DNA of 64,000 bases from Branchiostoma floridae (lineage: Eukaryota; Chordata; Leptocardii; Amphioxiformes; Branchiostomatidae), in assembly GCF_000003815.2 (NCBI RefSeq), contig NC_049982.1:32553057-32617056 (forward strand), in the 5' to 3' direction. The notes beneath the pieces are model-generated. The model did not search any database, was not told the DNA's origin, and saw nothing but the letters and a program-made list of their open reading frames with translations. Position numbers and translations under genes: made by a program. Numbering within the stretch: the stretch's first letter is position 1; the number at the start of each line of letters is the position of its first letter. Below are positions 31,415 through 44,300 of the stretch, piece by piece.

Positions 31415-32307
31415 GATGCACACACCGAACTAAATAACTGTTGACAAAGAAAAACCCATATAACTCGGTCAAGTAAGCGATCTGTGGTCAAGTTTCTTCA
31501 CTAATAGTTGGCGGCGCGTTGCTAAGAAACAGTCCGATCGGTGAGCTTAAAACATCGGTGCGAGACCAGCTTCCCGCCATGCACTACGCCATTCGTAGAG
31601 GCTGACGGGATAGATCCGCATATTGACCAATCACAGTACGTATTTCAATACCCATCTTGACCAATCACAGGAGGTTTTGTAACGCACGTAGTTTGAAACG
31701 GATTGGTAACAGACAAAGTTTCATTTTCAACATCGGGACAAAACCAAGCATCCCAGTCTGTATCTTTTGAAAACTTCTTTTTCGTCGGTTTACGCGTTAT
31801 GTAGCAATGGCTACAAGCAGGTAACTTTTGCTTCCTTTTGTATAGCACCAGTAGGTCGAATAATTTGCCAAACTTTAGGCGATAAATGTCTGTTGTGGGC
31901 CTTGTGGCTTGCGATGATCGTTGTAGTAGTTGTAGTAGACATGTCAGTAGCGTGCCCTGTGTGTAGTGGTGCAAAATATATAACGTACAACTGCTCATGA
32001 TCGCTACAATTTCGCAATTTCGTTCCTCTGTAAACTGATGTTATTTCGTTGAATACATGTGTATTGATATATGGCTAGTATAGTGCATAAATCAGCGAAT
32101 TTTTCTGTGTTTTTGTGCCCCTCCTCAAAATTTTCGTTTCGCCTCGGTCCACGCCTTGTGCTCAAAATTATCCGTTTCAAATTGGTGACGTAATTGATTC
32201 TCGACAATGATATTTGTCACTGCACTGACACCGTTTTACAACTCCCTGTGAAAATTCTGTGACTTCTTGTTGCGATAATTTGCTAGAAAATTTCAATCAA
32301 ACGTTGA
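31415..32307. promoter_or_regulatory. Divergent promoter region with CCAAT pair and CHR-like sites
   Basis: The two start codons are 893 bp apart and face away from each other. CCAAT occurs at 31627-31631 and 31661-31665, 34 bp apart and both within GACCAATCACAG. An inverted CCAAT (ATTGG) lies at 31702-31706, next to TTTGAA (31692-31697). A second TTCAAATTGG lies at 32176-32185. Multiple spaced CCAAT boxes with a CHR (TTTGAA) are the known arrangement for NF-Y and DREAM/MuvB control of vertebrate late cell-cycle genes, PRC1 included. That it operates here is inference. Confidence 0.5.
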
Positions 32308-35300
32308 ATGAAGAGGATGTTTATTTTGGCGTGTAGCAAAAGTAACGCCGAGACTATGGCCAACGAGCTGGCCCACAGTCTGGAGGCCACCATGGGCAGA
32401 CTACAGAACATCTGGGACGAGATCGGCATCATGGAGGAACAGAGGAAGGACAGGAGGAAAGTTGTGCTGCATCATTTACAGGTAAGGTCTGATTAAGGCA
32501 TAAAGTAAATGTCTTTGTATAATTTTTAACTAGTACTGGTACTGTTAGGTGACACTCTACTAGTCTCTAGTCTTGAAGATAGGTTAGACACCAAAGTAAC
32601 ACAGACCATTTCACAAACAATTAGACACATTGATTGAGGGACAATGGATTTGTCTTGTGGTTACACACAACTTACAGCACAGCTGTAACTGCCTAAAAGT
32701 TATGATTAGTTTTTGTTCATCGTTTACTGTTGATCTACAAGCAGATACTGCTTGGGTGAGGATTTTATAACGACTGGATGTCAATGTTTTCTGTTTTTTT
32801 TTCCAGAAGTTTCCAGAATATCAGAAAACGTTAATGACATACCCAGTCATAATTCCACCAGGTGCCACATATTGATTGAGTCAATGACATAAGAAATGAT
32901 GGTGTTATCAATACCCTCTTTGATCCTGGATATAATAAAACATGCATACCGAGTCAGATTACTAATTCAACATGTGTTGTATGCTTGCTTCTGTTTGAAT
33001 CAGGCCCTCCTAGAGGAGATGGTTGCAGAAGAAGAAAACCTGCGGACACGGTTACTACAGAGCGTAGAAGACTGCGGCAAGGAGTTGCTGAAGATCAGCA
33101 AAGAGCTGCATGTACCTGTCTACGAGGTAAACAAATTCTGTAATTTTCACAGCTACGTTGTCTGCATGTGTATTGGATTTGTATATTCAAGTACACAGTG
33201 CAGTTCATACCAGTGCCTTATCATGTATGAGGTGTAAAGCTATTGAAAATGTTATCCCCAAGAATAATGTTAAGTTTGAATGACCAGTAAGTCATATTAA
33301 ACCATCACTATAGAAATTAGAATCACACCAGGAAGGATCGTATTTATTGTAAGGAAGATGAAGAAAAACTGTCAATGATATGGTCATTTTGAAGCCATCC
33401 CTACAGGATGCGTGCATTGCAAGGAAGGATTAAAAAAAATGAAGAGTTGATGACTGTGAAATTAACAAAAATATTCTTAACTATAAATCTATAATTATAG
33501 AATATAAAAAAAGACCGAATTAATTAGTTAGCAAGGGGAAAAATACTCCAGTCAATGAATTCTTCAAGATTTATGGAATGTCCTTTGCTCTGGAATTATA
33601 TCCTACTAGTAAGTGACCGCAATTACATATAAATATACTTGATTACAAATTACAGCCAGAAGAGGGCCTCACCATACTGACACTAGAGAAAGAGCTGCGG
33701 ACCCGTGTGGACACCTTGTCGAAGGAAAAACACGACAGGATGAAACAGCTGAGCTCGCTGAAGGAGAAGGAGCAGCAGTTGTGCGACACGTTGTGCACCA
33801 CTCCCTTCTACATTGCACCAGACACAGTCCCCAGTAACGACCAACTGGCAAAACTGAGGCAACACATCAGCACTCTGCAGACAGAGAAGGTTAGAGCTCT
33901 ACGATCAGTGGTTTATTTCAGTGAAAAACTGCTAGGTGTACAACAGTGGGTAGCTGAGTTAATATTGATATCAGGACATCACAACAAGTTGAGATAATTT
34001 TTGCAGAATTATTGTAGTCAAAATGGCATATTATGTTAGCCTGGGTACCATCCGGAAAGTAGTTCGCTGATGTAATCGAACAAGTGCTCTAGAACCCATT
34101 CCTTGATTCGCTTATCAACTGGCGTTAGCACCAAACGGTTTGATTGTGCAAGTCTCCAGACGGATAGCAGAAGCGTACATAGGAGCGAAGTACTATCCGG
34201 ATGGTACCCAGGCTAATTTAATGTAGTGTTATGTTGCATATATGACAAATGCGTCCTTAGAGTTAGAGTCAGCTAACGATTTGTAGCACTTAAAACAAAT
34301 CTTTGATGGAAATACATGTAGGAAGACGACAAAATGTTTCAAGATTATTTTGTAGTTAGGAGAATGCTACATTCTTGTGATACAATCTGAATCTGCCTGA
34401 CAGGCTCCGTAGTAGTACATTTGTATAACCTACAATTGGGAAGCTAAATTTTGTTACTATGTCTGATAGAACACCAGACAGGAAGTCTTCCTGGAGACCA
34501 AACGAAAGATCATCACGTACCTGGACGACCTGGACCTGACCCCGAACTCTTCCTTCGAACGTGATGTTGTGTGTGAAGACGAGGAGTCTTTCGTTCTCTC
34601 CAGCGACAACATGGCGGCCCTGCAGACGCTATGTGCAGAGGTAGGTACTAGAGCAGCATAGGTACTTCTGATGTTCACTGTTCCTATGCATGTAATGCGT
34701 GTATACTAAAAATTCATTTATTTTTGCAATAGGTGGGAAAGGAGGTTTTTGTGTTTTTTATTTAAAGTTCAGGCTTGAAACAGTTCTGTTTTTAATTACA
34801 GTAATAATATCAATACAATGGAAATGTATATCTGCAGTATCAACTGCTAAGATAAGATTCACAATAAGTGTTGTTTTTTTGCCTGGTGTTACAGATTATT
34901 ACCAGTTGTTGAATTCTGTAAAATCTGAAACAGTTTCTAAACATTGTCCAGTGTGATTCATAGTACATGTATTATCCTAAGTATTAACTGGCAGTTTGCA
35001 TTCAATTTTAGACAGCAAAACATACCTGGACCATCTTGACACATGTTGAGCACCTGAACAGTGCCAAGAAGAAAGTTGTACATGCATGCTAGTTAAAATA
35101 TGGCAATATAGTATACTGTTCAAAACATGTGGTAAGATTCTAACACTGTATGGTCCCTCCAGCTTGAGAAGAAGCAGAACGACCTGATAGCGATGGCGTC
35201 TGACTTGAGGATACAGGTGACGACTCTGTGGGACAGACTGATGATCGAACAATCAGAGAGAGAGGCCTTCAACAGGGACAACCAGGGCTTCAAACCCAGA

Positions 35301-38300
35301 GTCTTGAAAGCGGTAAGAAGTCACCAGATTCCTCCAAGATTTGGCTTTTACCTAGCTTGACTGTAAATGTCATTACAATTTGTTCAGTTAGTATGCACAC
35401 ACACAATTAGAAAAGCTTTGTTCATGTACGTTTGATTTTGACCTATTGTGTCTGGCATTCTCAGAAAATGTCAAAGTCCATGCCACCCTGTGACACTTTT
35501 TTGTGCACTAAGAAGTATAGTGTTTCCTCTGCTACTGTCTTATCCTAAAGCCAAATGTTCATTTTAAAAAGATTTATGAACAGAGTCACAATGCTGATTA
35601 AAAGACAGCGTAGCTATAGGTACCAAGCCAATTTAGTAGTAGCCAGTAGGAGCCAGTTAATTGCACAACAGATTAACATACACTTGCACTTTAATTGCAC
35701 GGAAACCCCAAATCCCAAACCAGTGCAGTCCAGCTGGATAACTTTGCATAATTGTGCCAGCTGGATAATTGCACGAAATTCACTGGCAAATAGACTGTGC
35801 AATTAAGCGGCTTCTGTACAAAGAGGACTGTTCCTGATGAACATGTCTACTTTGCTCCTGTCCTGACCAGTTACGTGAAGAAATCGAGCGGTGCAGGGAA
35901 CTGAAGCTACAGAACATCCGGCGTTACGTGGAGGGACTGCGGGCAGAGATCACCCAGCTCTGGAACAAGTGCTACTTCAGTCAGGAGCAGCGCAACCAGT
36001 TCACAGAGTTCTTCAGTGGTGAGTTAATACAGTTGCCTACAGAGAAGGGGCGGGTACCAGTACAGAAAATTCAGGTCCAGAGGATCAGGTCCAGGTTTGG
36101 ACTAACCCTCTTTATCTCCAGCAGTGACGTCAGGAACACACCACTCCTGAATTATTTGTTATTGTAATGATAAGTTCACTTTACAGTCGTCACTGTGAAA
36201 ACCGTGAACATAAAGGTAGATTGAAAAAATCAGGAATTACAGTATTTGTCGGATCACAGCTGATTCCATGGCCCCATAGAGGATGCCGGGAGAACTCTTA
36301 TAAATGTAAAGAAAAGTACGCTTAGAATTGGAGTTCAAATGTCCCTGTCTGGCATTCCGGGCTCACCACTGCACTTAGTGACAGGATAGAGAAGGTCCAA
36401 CGGAGAGCTGTGCGTATTATACTGGGGCACAACTACACGTCTTACACCGATGCCTGTTCTGACTTGGGACTACCTTCTCTACAAGCACGACGTCTTGACC
36501 TGATCAAAAACTTTGCTAACTCTCTCAGACAGTCTGAACATTTCTTGCACTTACTGCCACCAGCCAGAGGTGAGATCAGTGGCAGACTGACAAGATCATC
36601 CCACAAACTGAACACTACTCGCTGTAGAACTGAACGCTATCGCAACAGCGCTGTACCCTTCATGGTCCGCCTTTTGAACGAGTAATTGTCACCTCAGTGG
36701 TTTTGTACCAAATAGCATTATGTATTTTGAATAGCTATATACTGATACTACTGTGTTAAGTAAATTCTATCTTAAATGTTTTGGTAATGACACTTCATTT
36801 TATCCCAATACTGTTTTAATTTGTCGGTCTGAAATGCCTTTTAAGAATCTATGTTATTGCCTCGATTTTAACCACTTTGATGTTAACGGTTTGTAATGAC
36901 AAGTCGCAATTCAGCCGTGTGGCTGCAATGTCATTGTCAATTTGTTGAATTTCGAAATAAACCAGTCATACATATAAATCTTTACCATACTTTGCTATGT
37001 ATTTGGCAGTGCCCATCTCTGTTTCTATAGCTTTAGGCCACATCGGTCACAAGTGGTGAGTTCCAAGCATAGAAAGCACCATGTTTTACCAATTTTACCT
37101 GCACTAACCTAGTAATTTGTATATGCAGGTAGTACTTCGAGCCCTGAATGTGTATCACGATACAAAACTTTGGTCCTAGAAATGCTGTTGTATAGAGAGA
37201 AACAATTGTCTTTGTGTTTCTGTGCCAGATGACTTTACCGAGGACCTGTTGGAGATCCATGACCAGCAGGTGGCCCGTCTGAAGCAGTACTACGACAACA
37301 ACAGGGACATCCTCAAGTTTGTGGAGAAATGGGAGGACCTCTGGAAAAAGATGCTCGAATTTGAGGTGAGGAAAGTCGAACAGTTCTGTAAACGGGGATT
37401 TAATTTCATGGTTGCGGGGAAATGGAGTGTTTGTGTTCACACTTCACAGTAATGCCATATACTGTAAATGCAGAAATGTTCGCGGTGGATTAATGTTCAC
37501 GGTTTTCGCGGTGACCACTCCACCGCAAACTTAAAACCACAGCGAAAAGTCCATTTTCCCGCTACCGCGAAATTAAATCCTCGCGAACTTAAATGCATTT
37601 ACAGTACTGCAGTCACATACTGTAATTGGGAAATGTTTGTGGTTTTGAGTTTGCGGTAATGCGGCCACACCAAAATCGCAAACATAAAACCACTCCAAAT
37701 ATCTCAGCATTTACACTGTCACAGTACCACACAAATGATTGAGAAACATGTGCGATTTCAACAATCATTGTATCTGTGTTCTGTTTGTCTCAGTTTTAAT
37801 TTTGGTGTTTAAAAAGGTTCATTTATTCAAGCTTGCACATGAAAATGTTCAATTAATGTATGGTGTATGGTTGATGATACATGATAGCAGACTTTCAGTT
37901 CTGAAAAAATCGTTATTTTGAATATCATTGACAGGGGTGCCTAAGCATTTGCACGAACCCTATGAAATTCGTACGAATATTATGTGATACACACGAATCA
38001 CTATGCGAAAACGCACGAATATTATGCAGGGCTCGAAGTTAACTATGTCCCGATGTCCCGAGACCACTAAAATTTAGGCCGGGACAACTGAAAAATCTTT
38101 TTGGGACACTTTTGGGACAATAGGAAAACGAATCAACATCAGAATGTCCGATCTCCCCGCGGCAGGCTTTTAGCTAGCAATGCGTACAGCCGTACAATGT
38201 ACGGCCTTCGCTAAAAAAATCGCAAAATGTACGCCCTGTTTTTTGGATATACGCCTTTGGTACGCCCTTATTTTCCCCCGGAAACTTCGCTCGAAGTTCA

Positions 38301-41300
38301 AATTCGCCGATTCCGGCGCACCGAGCCGCCATTTTGGGTGATTCTACCTCAAGTCTCGCGCAATCTCGCACTCACTCACATCTCGCGAATCGCGAGAGTC
38401 ACACCCCATTGGCCATTTCGGCGTGACGTAGCGCGCCCAGGCGCCATTATTGGTGGAATATCTGATATCCCCGCTGTTTTCGCGGGAAAAATCACGCAGG
38501 GAAGCGTAAAAACTTTGATTTGTTTACGAAAACTCGTCGAATGCCTGAAGTCATTGGTGATAAGTACATGTATAGGATTTTTTTGGAGTTTTTTTTGCTT
38601 GTTTGTCGGTGGAATGTGGGAAAAATAACAGCTAATGTGACGATGACATACTGGGGAGGGGGGCGGTGTCGGCACTGAATTCGTAGAAAATGTTGAACGG
38701 AGGTCGCGATTTTTTCACGGTAACTTGAGATATTACTTTTGTTGCAGTCTTTATTTTTGAAATATTGATAAATGGATGTTGTTTGTTGAGAAAATTTCGC
38801 TTAATTTTCCCTTGGAACACATCTTTTCTGCTATATATTTTCAATGAATTAAATGTTTGTACACATTTTTCTGTACTGTGTAAAGTTACAACGGTGATGT
38901 TACAGGCTACAAGTAACTTTTCAGTGCATTTATTTTCAGTTATGTTCTTAACAGAGTAGATACACAAAAGAAATATAAGATGTACCTGGCAGTCCTGGCT
39001 ACACTTTCTTCTCTGTTGGTTTGCAGATTTTCTTGTAGACTTCTTTAGCTTGCTGTTGTTATATATGTAACAGTCAAGTTTCACCTTTAGCTGTAATGTT
39101 AATTTACTCTCCCTGATTGTATGTATTAACTCATGAAACATTATATTGTAAGGAATCAGTGTTATATTACTTGAAAATTACCTCATGTATTCTTTAAGCC
39201 ATACCCACCTCAAATCAAGAACACATACCTCCCATTCTCAGGACAAAAGTAGTTTTGCAGCAAAGACAAAAATTTGGCTATATTCTACTTCAAAATGCAG
39301 GAAATAGCATTTCAGAGGCTTTAAATTTCTAAATTTTCCGGGGGAAGATACCCCCGGACCCCCCTACAATGCTCGCGCCTTCGGCGCTCATCGCGCGGCT
39401 CTGCCGCGCAGTGCGGAAAGTACAACACATTACAGATATACACCCTAAAAAAATTCCTAGCTAAAAGCCTGCCCCGCGGTTGTCAGGCGTGCGTACTCTG
39501 ACTTACAGTTGTTGTAATACATAATTTCTGAAAATAGGGTTGGGACAGTCCATCCTCACTTCGGGACAGTTGAAATTTATTTTTGGGACAATGCGGGACA
39601 GTAGGGAAAAAAGTTAAGTTTGAGGCCTGATTATGAAATTCGCACGAATCACTATGCGAAATCGTACGAATTTTATGAAATTCGCACGAATCACTATGTG
39701 ACACACACGAGCCTTATGTGATTTGCACGATCCTTATGCAAAAACGGCGGCCGGGAGGAGGCATGGTTTTGAGCGTTTCTACCCGAGATATTTATATTTC
39801 AAGGCATGGAATGGACATTTACCGTCGCTATTTGTATTTCNNNNNNNNNNNNNNNNNNNNNNNNNNNNNNNNNNNNNNNNNNNNNNNNNNNNNNNNNNNN
39901 NNNNNNNNNNNNNNNNNNNNNNNNNNNNNNNNNNNNNNNNCTCGTTTTTCAGTCGCCGAAGCGGCGAAGCCGCCATCTTGAAAATCCCGCTCCGTTTGTC
40001 ACGTGACCCCGCCAGTGGTTGCGCAATTTCGCATAAGGATCGTGCAAATCACATAAGGCTCGTGTGTGTCACATAGTGATTCGTGCGAATTTCATAAAAT
40101 TCGTACGATTTCGCATAGTGATTCGTGCGAATTTCATAATATTCGTGCGTTTTCGCATAGTGATTCGTGTGTATCACATAATATTCGTACGAATTTCATA
40201 GGGATCGTGCAAATGCTTAGGCACCCCTGATTGATCAAAAGAGGAAGCATTCAGCCAGTTTATATTTTACAGAATGAAATGTCTACTGTAAATTGATCAA
40301 AGTTAGGAGGGGAATGGAGACTTTTCTAGTATTGTATATTCACAGTAGAAACAATCATGAGGTTAACGCTACTTCACCTTTATCTGTGGGGTGACCTTTA
40401 TCCGTTGTCTTTAAAAACAGCACATTTAGGAGTATTAAGTCTGCTGACAGTGCTGGTTTTAAATTTGCAATATTTAAAAAAGATGTTCCCATTTGAAACC
40501 ACCGTCCGTCGACTTCATATCCCTAAATGCGTTTCTTTTACAAACAACGAATATAGGGTACCCTCGGATAAAGGTGAACCAGCATTACAGGGAAAACTTA
40601 GCCTGGGTACCATCCGGAAAGTAGTTTGCTCCGGCGTTCATCATATACTATAAACAGTCGCTTCTAGCTTTGACATTCATTGTACACTATATACAGTCGC
40701 TTCTCTGTGTTTCCGTCTGGGAACGCGGACCATCTTAACGTCTGGAATCGTCCAAATTTCGGAAGCAGGCGCTGATTGGTCCCTACTCATGAGCGAATTA
40801 TGGAATGGGTTCAAACGCTCGTTCAAACCGGTGTTCCAACACCGGAAAAGCCCTGCGTCCCCTTTTACTTGCGCATGCAGGCGCCGGGCCAGCTGTTGTC
40901 ATCGAACGAGTGCTCTAGAACCCATTCCTTACTTCGCTTATTAACTGACGTCACCACCAAAAGGTTTGAATGTGCACGTCTCCAGACGGATAGCAGAAGC
41001 GAACATAGGAGCGAACTACTGTCCGGATGGTACCCAGGCTAGGGAAAACTAGGAACTTCAATGTAAACCGCAGCAACCTTTTGATAATAAAAGTGCCATT
41101 GTTGCTTATTTTCCAGAGACGAGCCAATGACCCGTCACGCTACAACAACCGAGGCGGCGGTCTACTTCAAGAGGAGAAAGAAAGGAAGAAAGTCCACAAA
41201 CTCTTGCCCAAGGTGGGTTTGATATCTAGGAATAAACATTGCATGTTGTCTGGATAGTATGGTCTTACCTATTGTACAAACATGTCTATTTATACTGAGG

Positions 41301-44300
41301 TTAATTATTCTACCTGAGCTGTTATTGTGTGACCTATGGTGTGATAGTGTATCCTTGTAGCAGAAAATGAATTGATTTCTTTATACATTCCCACAAAGGT
41401 TTTCAGACAGTTCCATTTGTAGCATTTTCAGTCAATTTTTGTGCAAATTGTACTAGTTGATGACTTGATGGTCTTGCTCCAAGTATAATGGGGATTGGTT
41501 CTAAAAGTAAGAGAAAGAAGTAAAATGTTCAAATCTTGTATGTTTCAATGACAAATGAGCAGAGTTGTCCACCACGTTAATGTGTATCCATAGTTGGGTG
41601 CAACCATACAAGGATGAGACATTCAGTTGAAAAACTTTTATTCAATTGATAAATGGGGCAAAATCTGGTAGATTTTAGTTTAGTGGTAACACTAACATGC
41701 ATATTTGTTCCTCACCAAGCTCAGACCTAGTCTGTGTAACACAAACTCCGCTGTCCAGGGCTGTAACTGGCCCCTCCCGCGGAGTTTGTGCTCCACTAGC
41801 TATAAGCTGAGGGAACTGTTGTGGAATGTTTCAACACCAATGGTAGGCCAGGATTTAGGTCGAGCCCACATTACCGTGGAAACCAGTAAATTAGTATGTC
41901 TCCACCACCCAGACGGTGGGCGGGCTAGTTGCCTCTCCCAGTGTCTGTGCAGGCTGTGGTTCTCTGTGTGAAGGACCCATGGGAACAGAGGCATGTTTGT
42001 GTTGGGAAAACAACATCTTGTGGGGATTTCAAAACACTTGAAGGAATCTTGGAGCGCAGACTTTCTTGGAAGTATTATTTTGCCTGGTGGTGGGATTTTA
42101 TGTGGCCAGCAACAAAAGCTTGGCTTAAAGTACATTTCTTTGATCTATATGGGCAGACAACTGCAGAAAAACAGTTGGTTCACAATTTTCACATTCCTTC
42201 TTCGGTGTAACGGGACAACTGTTAAAAAAAAGACATAATTTTAGTAGAACTTTGTATACTGTATTACATAGTTGACTGTTCCCACCATCAGTACAAGTGG
42301 CACAGATCAAGGAGAGAACGACAGATAAGAGGTGTGATGCTGTCAATCAGCCTGGGCAACAAGGCTGAAAAAAGTATTTCGAGCACTGCATTAAACCACT
42401 GCAAGAAATTCACCATTTCTACCACTTGTCGTCACAGGTTGAGGAGGAAGTGTCTAGGGCCATCAGAGAGTACGAACAGAAGACAGGACAACCCTTCCTG
42501 GTGGACGGCTGTCCATTCCTAGACTATGTCACGGCCCAGTGGAACAAGCATAATGAAGAGAAGGAGCAAGAAAAACACCGAAGGGTAAGGAATAAGAGTT
42601 GGATGCATCCTTTTGTGTGATTCATAAAAAAAATGGTAATTTCGGCACTGGCCGCAAATCATTCATTCATTCAAATGTGATGTCTGGTAGTTTTTGAACA
42701 AAATAACACTAAAATACTACTACTAGTGATGTACTACTTAAGTACTGTGTAGTAGTAAAACTACTCAAAAAGGTGTTTCAGCAACATTAATAAAAGAGGG
42801 TAGAATTTCTTGTACTGCTCAACAGGGGAGGGAGGCAAAAAGACAACTATGTTACAATGAGTCTATTTGATGTTAAATGAATGTCAAAAGTCTAACTTCA
42901 ATGTTTCCCTTTGTACAGCATTTGGCTAAGGCCAAGCAGCTTGAGGAAGAGCAGAAGAATGGGTCCAAGCCTGCTACCACTCCCAAACGGCGCTTCCTCA
43001 CAACACCAACCAAGACTCCCACTAAGAGAAAGGTAAACTTTATTTCCTTAATCACACCAAAATTGGTCTCATTTTGATTACTGTTTTGATTGTAGGAATA
43101 TTGTGATTCGTTTGCATAGAAAATAGAGAAAGGTCCATTTAAAAATTGGATTGTAGGGGGTTGCTATACCCCCCTCACATTAGGCAAAAATCGATCGGAC
43201 GACGAGTCTGCGAGCTCTAAACTACGAGGAGGCATGACTCTGAGGGGAAGGGGGGAACTCTGCCATTTCTTCGTCGGCAGCAGGGTCATGCCTCGTAATT
43301 TGAGGGGGTTATTAGGAAGGTTATATGTATGTGTATAACTGAGTTCTCAAGGAATTTTTCTCCTGTGTTCTCTCTTGTGTACAACTTCCCCACAATACTG
43401 TAATACTGTACAGTCACGTAATTCGTTCCACTTATTTTCTAATGTAACTAGTTTAAGACTGCACATTGTATAATTCTACTGTAACATTTTGTTAATATAT
43501 GTCTACACCCTGGTAAGAAGACTTTGCACAATGTGTTGTATCTAACCTAGCCGAATTGTTGTGTTAAAGATAGATAACTTGTGTCTTAATTAACCGAACT
43601 ACGTGTGTTTACAGATGGATGGGACTTTTGGTCCCTCTCCTAGTCCTGCCAAAAAGACCCCCATGCACCACTCCAGTGTCATGTTTGCCTCCCCCCTTCA
43701 CCGCCCTCCCCGATCTTGCAAGGTACGATGACTCTGTGTTTCTTGTAGACGTCACGCTGTCACAAATAGGGCTGCGTACCTGTACGTAACATCAGGTACT
43801 GCATGTACAGAGCTTCAGGTACAGTTCCAGACCTGTTTCAGTACCTGTACCTGAGTAAAACTTCCCACCTAAAGGATTAATTACGCTGTTTCTAGGTGTG
43901 ACTTTGGCCATATCTGGTGTTGCATGAGGCCACGAGGTTAAGAGATCTTAAAAATATTTTGATTTCAAAGATGGCTCTGAATTCATGTTTCAGCAAGTTG
44001 CATTTTTGTCGTTACAAATTTTCGTCTTTGTGGTAGGATTTATACATCCTCACTCACAAAATAAGCACATGCATGCATTGTTGTAAATTCATATTGGTGC
44101 AGTACCAAATTCATTATCTGATATTTTAGACATTTACCAAATCTATTTTCACAGCCTAGTGTCAAGACAAATGTGATATTGCCAGTGTTTGGTAGCAGTG
44201 TTTAGCAAGCTAAAACCAATGTTTTACGATACATGTGTCATGAATACCAATGTAGATTAGAAGCATTTATGCTGATATTAGAACAGCATTGTGACATGAT

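Larger units (their letters stand above)
37932..40229. mobile_element. Outer DNA transposon, hAT-like ends, 5-bp duplication
   Basis: It starts CAGGGGTGCCTAAGCATTTG and ends with the exact reverse complement. ATTGA flanks both sides (37927-37931 and 40230-40234). The arms, about 200 bp, are made of 20-25-bp units such as CGAATCACTATGCGAAA. Its left arm was split by the insertion at 38027-39629, and the arm resumes at 39636. It contains the assembly gap 39841-39940. The length is 2298 bp with inserts, about 690 bp without. Confidence 0.85.

Noticed and set aside
38632-39141. 169-codon minus-strand frame inside the innermost transposon
   Set aside because: AT-rich, low complexity, no transposase motif or codon bias; likely chance.
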